Part shown: piece by piece, positions 1-5,485 of the stretch
Position numbering within the stretch: position 1 is the first letter of the stretch
Layout of the letters: each line of letters opens with the position of its first letter
Assembly: GCA_947626465.1 (NCBI GenBank)
Contig: CANQSI010000027.1
Coordinates: 1-10,563 of the forward strand
DNA: 10,563 bases
Reading direction: 5' to 3'
Source of the DNA: an uncultured Atopobiaceae bacterium
Lineage (GTDB): Bacteria > Actinomycetota > Coriobacteriia > Coriobacteriales > Atopobiaceae
Position numbers and translations under genes: made by a program
Notes under the pieces: generated by a model
The model's input: the letters and a program-made list of their open reading frames with translations, nothing else
What the model was told of the DNA's origin: nothing
The model's database searches: none

Positions 1-23
1 ACGTAGCGTACTAAACGCTACGT
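1..23. repeat. 8-bp inverted repeat with 7-nt spacer at the left edge
   Basis: Arms ACGTAGCG (1-8) and CGCTACGT (16-23) are perfect reverse complements around TACTAAA. The repeat touches the window edge, so it may continue upstream. It lies beyond the tRNA terminator and outside any gene I can see. It could be an operator or a small hairpin of a neighbouring gene. The function is unknown. The rest of 24-79 shows nothing I can support. Confidence 0.4.
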
Positions 24-79
24 GAGTGCCCGAGATCGCGCGAAGATGGGGTGCATCCAGCGTCTCGCAGCGTCAAGCA

Positions 80-116
80 AAAAGAGAAGCCGGTCCATGA
101 GACCGGCTTCTCTTTT
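80..116 (-). terminator. Rho-independent terminator of the tRNA-Leu gene
   Basis: A perfect 16-bp stem (80-95 with 101-116) closes a 5-nt loop at 96-100. Read on the minus strand, the GC-rich core GACCGGC is followed by TTCTCTTTTT, so the stem runs into a U-tract ending near 79. It starts 6 bases past the CCA end of the tRNA, in the right direction to end that transcript. On the plus strand the stem also ends in TTTT, so it may stop transcripts both ways, less strongly on the plus side. Confidence 0.88.
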
Positions 117-122
117 GTGATC

Positions 123-209
123 TGGTGCGGGCGAAAGGACTTGAACCTTCATGAGCTTGCGCTCATACGGACCTGAACCGTACGCGTCTGCCAATTCCGC
201 CACGCCCGC
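123..209 (-). tRNA. tRNA-Leu, anticodon CAG
   Basis: The 87-nt minus-strand transcript folds as a class II tRNA. The 7-bp acceptor stem pairs GCGGGCG with CGCCCGC, followed by discriminator A and an encoded CCA (123-125). The D-arm holds the typical Leu GGCGGAATTGGCAGACGC segment. The anticodon arm has stem TACGG/CCGTA and loop TTCAGGT, giving anticodon CAG, which reads codon CUG. A long variable arm (TGAGC-GCAA-GCTCA) and a T-loop TTCAAGT complete it. The long variable arm and A73 discriminator fit leucine. A TATGAT box lies 13 bp upstream and a strong terminator follows, so it is a single-gene unit divergent from the operon on the right. Confidence 0.96.
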
Positions 210-210
210 T

Positions 211-228
211 GATGGGACGCCCATCATA
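211..228 (-). promoter_or_regulatory. tRNA-Leu promoter -10 box with a small inverted repeat at the presumed start site
   Basis: On the minus strand TATGAT (223-228) is a good -10 hexamer, placing transcription start near 216, a few bases before the mature tRNA end at 209. No convincing -35 hexamer lies 16-18 bp further upstream (about 245-251, a GC-rich stretch). A perfect 6-bp inverted repeat (GATGGG 211-216, CCCATC 220-225) overlaps the -10 and the presumed start. It could be a regulatory site or chance. Confidence 0.45.
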
Positions 229-271
229 GCACGGCGGCCACGCCGCGAGGGGTGTGCGCGCGGCGCTCGCG

Positions 272-283
272 GAACGGCCGTTC
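272..283. promoter_or_regulatory. Perfect 12-bp palindrome GAACGGCCGTTC, LexA/SOS-box-like
   Basis: GAACGGCCGTTC is its own reverse complement and fits the GAAC-N4-GTTC core known for LexA boxes of Actinobacteria and Bacillus. The flanking bases (G before, A after) do not extend the mycobacterial TCGAAC-N4-GTTCGA form. It sits in the 164-bp region between the divergent tRNA and the kinase gene, about 40 bp upstream of the candidate kinase -10 element. The palindrome is observed; LexA binding is inferred. It could equally bind another dimeric repressor or be a chance GC-rich palindrome. Confidence 0.3.
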
Positions 284-315
284 ACGCCCGCCACCTGCGC
301 CGATGTGGTGCCTGA

Positions 316-326
316 GCTATCCTAGG
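316..326 (+). promoter_or_regulatory. Candidate -10 region of the operon (GCTATCCTAGG)
   Basis: TATCCT (318-323) fits the TANNNT pattern of a -10 hexamer and is among the least GC-rich spots between the tRNA and the first gene. It would start transcription near 330, about 44 nt before the first start codon. No good -35 hexamer is visible 15-19 bp upstream. A nearly identical 11-mer, GCTATCGTAGG, lies upstream of pknB at 8455-8465, which supports a shared function. Confidence 0.32.
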
Positions 327-373
327 CGCGCTGAAACCACACACGCCCCTAAAAACGCAGCCCGTGGTGAGCC

Positions 374-2587
374 ATGGCTTGGTCCCAACCCACAGATCCC
401 GCACGCCGCGGCCAGGCGCTTTTGCCGAACGTGCCCGCGAGCGTCTTCGCCGAGCGCGAGGCAGCGGACGCGAACGCCCCGCTCGCGCCGCCCGCCTCGC
501 TCAGCCCGTCGGCCCGCATGCGCCAATTCGGCGTGGCCCCCGAGGGCCTCTCCGACGAGCCGCTCCTCGGGCGCTACCGAATCCTCGAGCTCCGCGACGT
601 GGGCGGCTTCGGTTCGGTGCTCGTGTGCTGGGACGTACGCCTGCAGCGCCGCGTGGCGGTGAAGTGCATGCCCCTTGAGCTCGGCGCTTCCGCGGTCACG
701 CTCGACGAGGCCTTGGCAGAGGCCCGCGCCTCGAGCTTCCTCGCACACCCGAACATCGTGACCGTCCACGACTTCGAGGTGGAGGGCAGCTGGGCCTACC
801 TCGTGATGGAGTACGTGGACGGCGTCACGCTCGCCGAGCTCCAGGCGCGGGTGGAAGGCGGCGTGCTCGTGTTCGACGAGGCGGCCTACGTTGCGCAATG
901 CCTTGCCTCGGCGCTCTCCTTCGCCCACGCGAACGGGGTGCTGCACTTGGACATCAAGCCCCAGAACGTGCTCATCGACCGCACCGGGCAGGTGAAACTC
1001 GGCGACTTCGGCATGGCGAGCCTCGCGAGCGCCGCCGGCTGGGGCGGCGCGCGTGGTGGGACGGTGGGCTACATGGCCCCCGAGCAGCTGGAAGGTGAGC
1101 TCGTCGACGAACGCTCGGATGTCTTCTCGCTCGCCTGCATGCTCTACGAGGCTATCTGCGGCATCGCTCCCTTCCGCGCGCAAACCGCAGAGGCCTCGGG
1201 GCGCTTGATCGAGAAGGGCGCACGCGCAATCGACGAGCTCGAGGACGAGCTCGACCCGAGCATCGCGGCCGCGATCATGGCGGCGCTCTCGCCCGACGCC
1301 GCCGCGCGTCCCTCCTCGGTCGCGGCCTTCGCGAACGTGCTCCTCGGAGGATCGCGCGGACGCGCTGCGGCCGCGAGCGGCACGGTCGCCGGCCAGCCGG
1401 GCACCCTCCCCGCCCTCGAGAACGCCGGCTACGCCGCCCCGCGCCCCGCGCTCGGCGACCCCGCGCGGGGCCTCGCCTCCATCCGCCAGCTCATGGACCA
1501 AACCGCCGAGGACGCCCCCGCCCTCGCAGACGAGAACCTCGCCGCGCTCGATCCGCCGGGCCGGCGCCTGCCCCTCCTCGCCGGCGTGCTCGCGCGCACG
1601 AGCGCGGCCGTCTGCGCGTTCGTGGTGCTCGCCCTCGCGGGGCCTGCCTTCGGGTTTGCCCCCGAGGCGTTGCCCGATTGGTCGGTTTCGTGGCCCTACC
1701 TCGTGGTGTGCGGGATCGCCGCAGCGCTTTCCGCCGTGTGGCCGCCGCTCGGGGCGGCCTTCGGCATCGCCTCCGTGGCGGTGGCCGTGCTCGCGGACGG
1801 CCTCTCCCCCGCCACGCTCGCCCTTGCGCTCGCCACCATCGCCGCAGGTGGCGCATGGTGGATCCTCTTCGGGCGCCGCGGACGCCTCGCCTCGGCGGCT
1901 TTCCTCGCGCCCGCAGCGCTCCTTTGCCCCCTCTGCGCCCCCGGCCTCGCCGGGTATGCGCTTCGCCCGCTCGCGGCCTTCGCCACCGGCGCGCTCGCAC
2001 CCGCGTTTGCCGAGCTGGTGTGCGCTGCCATGGAAAACAGCTGGGCAGGCGAGGCCACGGCGCTCGCCCTCGCCGCGCGCTTCTCGGCCCCCGGCGTGTG
2101 GGTTCTCATGGCCGCCACGGGCACAGGCGCCCTCGCCGCCTCGCTTCTCACCCTCGCAGCCGCGAAGCGCAAGCAAAGGAGCTGGCTCGCCTTCGAGATG
2201 CAGCTCGAGAGCGTCCCCTTCGGCTCCGCGACGCAAGGCGCCACCAGCGCGTTTGGGCCCGCGGAAGCCGATGATGAGGACTGGGACGCCCCGCTTGGCC
2301 CCCGCGCTGCGCGGCGCCCCTCGACAGGACGCGTGCTCGCGGGCCTCGGCCAAGCGTTCGCCACTGGCGCGGCGCTCGCGGGCGAGGCCTTTGCGCGGTC
2401 TCTGGAGAATGGCGGGATATATAGCCCTCCGGCCACCCCCACGCTCGTGGTTGCGCTAGCATTTTTCGGGCTTATGGTGTTCGTCGTCGGCCTCTTCGGC
2501 CCCGCCGAGGAACCGCTTGAGCTCGAGCGCGAGCGGCGTAGCGCGGGTGCGCGAAGCACGGATGAGAGAGAAGGAGCGAGGCCGTGA
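374..2587 (+). CDS. Multi-pass membrane Ser/Thr protein kinase-like protein (non-RD)
   Basis: A 737-residue protein with an N-terminal kinase domain (about 65-325) and a hydrophobic C-terminal half. Visible kinase elements: glycine loop GGFGSV (77-82), ATP-binding Lys97 in AVK, a candidate helix C Glu116, catalytic loop HLDIKPQN (191-198) with Asp193 and Asn198, DFG (211-213) and APE (235-237). Two positions are unusual: Asp75 replaces the first glycine of the loop, and Leu192 replaces the Arg of HRD, making it a non-RD kinase. The activation segment is Ala/Gly-rich and lacks the TxT pair seen in PknB. Residues about 400-600 hold several membrane helices and another lies at about 688-710. There is no PASTA repeat. 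ATG 374 has only a weak GGTGA upstream; Met49 (518) is an alternative start. The stop overlaps the fhaA start (GTGA). It occupies the operon's second kinase slot but does not look like an ortholog of single-pass PknA. Confidence 0.88.
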   Translation: MAWSQPTDPARRGQALLPNVPASVFAEREAADANAPLAPPASLSPSARMRQFGVAPEGLSDEPLLGRYRILELRDVGGFGSVLVCWDVRLQRRVAVKCMPLELGASAVTLDEALAEARASSFLAHPNIVTVHDFEVEGSWAYLVMEYVDGVTLAELQARVEGGVLVFDEAAYVAQCLASALSFAHANGVLHLDIKPQNVLIDRTGQVKLGDFGMASLASAAGWGGARGGTVGYMAPEQLEGELVDERSDVFSLACMLYEAICGIAPFRAQTAEASGRLIEKGARAIDELEDELDPSIAAAIMAALSPDAAARPSSVAAFANVLLGGSRGRAAAASGTVAGQPGTLPALENAGYAAPRPALGDPARGLASIRQLMDQTAEDAPALADENLAALDPPGRRLPLLAGVLARTSAAVCAFVVLALAGPAFGFAPEALPDWSVSWPYLVVCGIAAALSAVWPPLGAAFGIASVAVAVLADGLSPATLALALATIAAGGAWWILFGRRGRLASAAFLAPAALLCPLCAPGLAGYALRPLAAFATGALAPAFAELVCAAMENSWAGEATALALAARFSAPGVWVLMAATGTGALAASLLTLAAAKRKQRSWLAFEMQLESVPFGSATQGATSAFGPAEADDEDWDAPLGPRAARRPSTGRVLAGLGQAFATGAALAGEAFARSLENGGIYSPPATPTLVVALAFFGLMVFVVGLFGPAEEPLELERERRSAGARSTDEREGARP

Positions 2588-3687
2588 ACTTCCTCAACGT
2601 GTTTGAAGAGCGGGTGTCGGGCATCTTCGGCACCGCCTCGGCGCCCATGCCGTTCTCCTTCAGGAAGATGGCGAAGCGCGCCGCGCACGAGATGGAGAAC
2701 GAGACCTACGTGATAAACGGCGTGGACACCGCGCCCGCGCTCTACACGATCCTCGTCTCGCAGGAAGACGACACGCTCATGCGCCCCGTCTACGCCGAGC
2801 TCACGCAAGAGACCGCGCAGTTCCTCGAGGCGCAGGCCCAGAGACGCGGCTACTCGTTCATCGGCCAGCCGCTCGTGCGCTTCATGGTGGATCCCTCGCT
2901 GAAGAGCGGCCGCTTCTCGGCCTTCGCGGAGAACGTGGACGCTCGCACGCTCGAGCGCCTTCGCGACGAGGAGGAGCGCTTCATGGCGAGCCGCCGCGCG
3001 GGCGGCCTCGGCGGCGCGGTGGCGATGAAGCCGGCGCCCGTGCCCGTCACGCGCCGCGCGCCGGAGCAAGCGCCTGCCCCCGTGCAGCCCCAGGCCTACC
3101 CCGCAGCCGCCAAGCCTGCGGTGCCCGTGGTCCCGCCTGCGCCCACGCCCACTCCTGCGCCAATCCCCTCGCCGGCTCCCGCTCATGCGGCGCCGAACAT
3201 CCCCGATCTCCCGCCGCTCAGAAGCGACGCCGGCCTCGACGCCATCCCGCCGCTCGGCGCGCCCTACGGCGCGGGCACGGGCGGCTCCTACGGCGCAGGC
3301 GCAGGCCTCACGCCGCCCTCGCCCTACTTCGAGGAAACCCCGAGCTATCCGGCCCCGTCACCAGCGCCCACCCCGGCCTCCGAGGCCGCCGCACCCATGA
3401 CGCCCACGGCCATGCTCATCGATCGCCAGAGCGGCCACACCTACCCCATCCGCTCCTCCCGCGCCATCCTCGGCCGCGAGCGCACGAGCGGCGGCATCGT
3501 CCTCCGGGACCCGAACGTGAGCCGCCGCCATGCGGAGATCGACTTCGACGGCGTGCACTGGATCGTCACGGATCTCAACTCCACGAACGGCACGCTCGTG
3601 AACGACGTCGACGTGGACGAATGCACCCTCCACGACGGCGACGTCATCACGCTCGGCCTCACCAACCTCGAGTTTCGCGAGGGCTAG
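2584..3687 (+). CDS. fhaA: FhaA-type FHA-domain adaptor
   Basis: A 367-residue cytoplasmic protein. Residues about 5-125 resemble the FhaA N-terminal domain (DUF3662). A low-complexity Pro/Ala/Gly linker runs from about 140 to 275, and an FHA phosphothreonine-binding domain fills about 280-367. FHA hallmarks are GR (297-298), SRRH (313-316) and STNGT (333-337). In mycobacteria FhaA is a PknB substrate and adaptor that binds phosphorylated MviN/MurJ and links kinase signalling to wall growth. The GTG start at 2584 is chosen because AGGAG (2572-2576) sits 7 nt upstream and the GTGA overlap with the preceding kinase gene suggests coupled translation. The next Met (2647) would cut into the N-terminal domain. 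Gene order and domain architecture both support the name. Confidence 0.93.
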   Translation: MNFLNVFEERVSGIFGTASAPMPFSFRKMAKRAAHEMENETYVINGVDTAPALYTILVSQEDDTLMRPVYAELTQETAQFLEAQAQRRGYSFIGQPLVRFMVDPSLKSGRFSAFAENVDARTLERLRDEEERFMASRRAGGLGGAVAMKPAPVPVTRRAPEQAPAPVQPQAYPAAAKPAVPVVPPAPTPTPAPIPSPAPAHAAPNIPDLPPLRSDAGLDAIPPLGAPYGAGTGGSYGAGAGLTPPSPYFEETPSYPAPSPAPTPASEAAAPMTPTAMLIDRQSGHTYPIRSSRAILGRERTSGGIVLRDPNVSRRHAEIDFDGVHWIVTDLNSTNGTLVNDVDVDECTLHDGDVITLGLTNLEFREG

Positions 3688-3721
3688 TGGACGTGCAGCC
3701 TAAAACCAAAGGAGGACGCCG

Positions 3722-4135
3722 ATGATCGATCTCGTCCTCTTCATCGGGCGTGTCGTCCTGGTGGTGCTGCTCTACCTCTTCCTCTTCGCCGTGATGCGCA
3801 CGGGCATCGGCCTCGTGCGCGGGCAGCGCAAGGACCCCGCCATCTGGACGCTCGACCTCGAGAAGGGCCCGAAGAACCTCCGCGGGCTCCACATCGACAT
3901 GTTGGGCCCGGTGGTGATCGGGCGCTCGCCCTCCTCCGACATCCAAATCAACGAGCCGTACGTCTCAGCCACGCATGCGCGCCTCACGCTGCAGGGCCCG
4001 GCGCTCGTGCTCGAGGACCTCAACTCCACCAACGGCACGCTCGTGAACGGCCGGCTCATCGCCGAGCCCGTGACGCTGCGCGACGGCGACGACGTGCAGG
4101 TGGGTGACGCGGTTTTGAGGGTCAGCCGCAGATGA
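3722..4135 (+). CDS. fhaB: FhaB-type membrane-anchored FHA protein
   Basis: A 137-residue protein with one N-terminal membrane helix (about 4-25), a short basic stretch and a C-terminal FHA domain (about 57-137) that should face the cytoplasm. Conserved phosphothreonine-binding positions are visible: GR (67-68), Ser82 and His85 in SATH, and STNGT (102-106). Size and build match mycobacterial FhaB (FipA), a PknA/PknB target tied to division and wall synthesis. ATG 3722 has the best ribosome site in the window, AAAGGAGG (3708-3715), 6 nt upstream. A 34-bp gap separates it from fhaA, so it is translated independently and probably more strongly. The end overlaps pstP by 4 bases (ATGA). A 31-nt stretch of its FHA core is almost identical to that of fhaA. 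Confidence 0.93.
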   Translation: MIDLVLFIGRVVLVVLLYLFLFAVMRTGIGLVRGQRKDPAIWTLDLEKGPKNLRGLHIDMLGPVVIGRSPSSDIQINEPYVSATHARLTLQGPALVLEDLNSTNGTLVNGRLIAEPVTLRDGDDVQVGDAVLRVSRR

Positions 4136-5484
4136 TGCGTCCTCGCAGAGGCCGCCTCGCGGCGAGCGACGTCACGCAGGCAGCACCGGTTTCGCGGCCG
4201 GTGCTCGACCTCTCCGGCCGCCCCGAGGCCACCTCCACCGAGGGCAAGAACGCGCACCTCTCCTGGGCCGCGCGTTCCGACGTGGGCTCGGTGCGCGAGC
4301 ACAACGAGGATTCCTACCTCGTGGATCCTCCGCTCTTCGCCGTGTGCGACGGCATGGGCGGCCACGCAGCAGGCGAGGTGGCGAGCTCCATCGCCATCCG
4401 CACGCTCGCGGAGGAGGCGCCCAAGGAAGCCGACGCGCAGGCGCTCGGCGAAGCCGTGGAGGCGGCGAACGCGGCCGTGATCGCCGGGCCTTCGCATGGC
4501 GAGGGCCGCGAGGGCATGGGCTGCACCTGCACCACCTGCGTGATCACGAACGACCGCATGGCCGTGGCCCACGTGGGAGATTCACGCCTCTACCTCTTGC
4601 ACAAGGGCATGCTCGTGCGCGTGACCCACGACCACTCCCTCGTGGAGGAGCTCGTGGACGCGGGCGAGATCACCGCCGACGAGGCCCGCACGCACCCCAA
4701 TCGCAGCTGGGTGACCCGTGCGCTCGGCTCGGACCCCGACATGTACGCCGACCGCTTCGACGTCGAGGTGGAGGCGGGCGAGCGCATCATCATCTGCTCG
4801 GACGGCCTCTCGTCGATGATCGAGGACGCGGAGATCGAGGACATCGCCGTCTCCACCGCGAGCCCGTCGGTGTGCGTGGATGCGCTCGTGACGGCGGCCA
4901 TCGTCGCCGGCGGCCACGACAACGTCACCTGCGTGGTCGTCGACATCGTCTCGGACGGCACCGACGAGGCCGCGCACACCAACGCAAAACGCACTGCGCT
5001 CCTCTTCTCGCTCGGCGGCGTGATCATCCTCGCCGCGGTGGTGATCGCGAGCGTGCTCTTGATCGGGAGCTTCTGGTATCTCTCGAGCTCAGGGGATCGC
5101 GTAGCCGTCTACCAAGGCGTCGAGGGAGACTTCCTCGGCCTCCCGCTCTCGAATTTGAACTACGTGAGCGAGGTCAAGGTCGACGACCTGCCGGAGGCGC
5201 TCCAGGACCAGCTCGCCGAGGGCATCCCGGTCTCGAGCCAGGAGAACGCCCTCGCCACGATCGATTCCTATCGCGAGCAGCTCGCGGCCGATCAGGCCGA
5301 GGCGGACGAGACGGCCTCCGCCGTAGGCAGCACGCCGAGCACCACGCCCAACGGCGAGCCCATCACCACCCCCGACGGCACCTCCGGCACGGCGATCACC
5401 ACCGACGAGCCGGCCACCACCTCAGAGCCCGTGGCCGGGCCCATGGCGAAGGACGAGACCACGCCGATCGCGGGGGGTGAGTAG
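4132..5484 (+). CDS. pstP: PstP-type PP2C Ser/Thr protein phosphatase, membrane-anchored
   Basis: A 450-residue metal-dependent phosphatase that would reverse PknB phosphorylation. The catalytic domain (about 43-273) shows the PP2C signatures: GSVREHNED (52-60), DGMGGHAAGE (73-82), HVGDSR (147-152), CSDGLSSM (222-229) and GGHDN (260-264). The metal-binding aspartates Asp60, Asp73, Asp224 and Asp263 are present. One membrane helix follows (about 289-317), then an outer segment of about 130 residues ending in a Thr/Pro/Ala-rich tail. Tripartite layout and gene position match mycobacterial PstP. A 40-residue basic N-terminal extension precedes the domain. Odd feature: C131, C133 and C136 form a CxCxxC cluster just after GMG, where relatives usually have small or Thr residues. 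The start overlaps fhaB (ATGATG); Met2 is equally possible. The Shine-Dalgarno is weak, which points to coupling with fhaB. Confidence 0.94.
   Translation: MMRPRRGRLAASDVTQAAPVSRPVLDLSGRPEATSTEGKNAHLSWAARSDVGSVREHNEDSYLVDPPLFAVCDGMGGHAAGEVASSIAIRTLAEEAPKEADAQALGEAVEAANAAVIAGPSHGEGREGMGCTCTTCVITNDRMAVAHVGDSRLYLLHKGMLVRVTHDHSLVEELVDAGEITADEARTHPNRSWVTRALGSDPDMYADRFDVEVEAGERIIICSDGLSSMIEDAEIEDIAVSTASPSVCVDALVTAAIVAGGHDNVTCVVVDIVSDGTDEAAHTNAKRTALLFSLGGVIILAAVVIASVLLIGSFWYLSSSGDRVAVYQGVEGDFLGLPLSNLNYVSEVKVDDLPEALQDQLAEGIPVSSQENALATIDSYREQLAADQAEADETASAVGSTPSTTPNGEPITTPDGTSGTAITTDEPATTSEPVAGPMAKDETTPIAGGE
5472..5480 (+). promoter_or_regulatory. Ribosome-binding site that sets the rodA-pbpA start
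   Basis: GGGGGGTGA differs from the ideal AGGAGGTGA at two positions and ends 5 nt before ATG 5486. The in-frame GTG at 5477 lies inside this site and has no ribosome site of its own, so ATG 5486 is the better start. The site lies within the last codons of pstP. Confidence 0.65.
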
Positions 5485-5485
5485 C

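Noticed and set aside
123..209. tRNA-Leu as a phage or island integration site
   Set aside because: tRNA-Leu genes are common targets, but no integrase, repeated tRNA 3' end or foreign base composition appears. The neighbouring genes are core genes.
271..304. GGAAC at 271-275 as an ECF sigma -35 element
   Set aside because: No CGTC/CGTT-type -10 lies at the usual 16-20 bp spacing. The nearest CGAT is about 26 bp away.
1232..1254. Tandem 11-nt direct repeat GACGAGCTCGA inside the first kinase gene
   Set aside because: Two copies encode an acidic DEL-type stretch between kinase subdomains. Codon bias on a repeated short peptide explains it.
317..2353. Long minus-strand open frame opposite the first kinase gene
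   Set aside because: Its product is a low-complexity Gly/Arg/Glu/Ala/His string with no family resemblance, as expected for the shadow of a GC-rich gene. The plus strand has clear kinase motifs.
4344..5480. Plus-strand open frame in a second phase inside pstP
   Set aside because: It encodes an Arg/Gly/His-rich string without motifs, whereas the pstP frame carries all PP2C signatures.
5477..5485. GTG 5477 as start of rodA-pbpA
   Set aside because: It lies within the Shine-Dalgarno GGGGGGTGA that serves ATG 5486 and has no ribosome site upstream. It would add only three residues.
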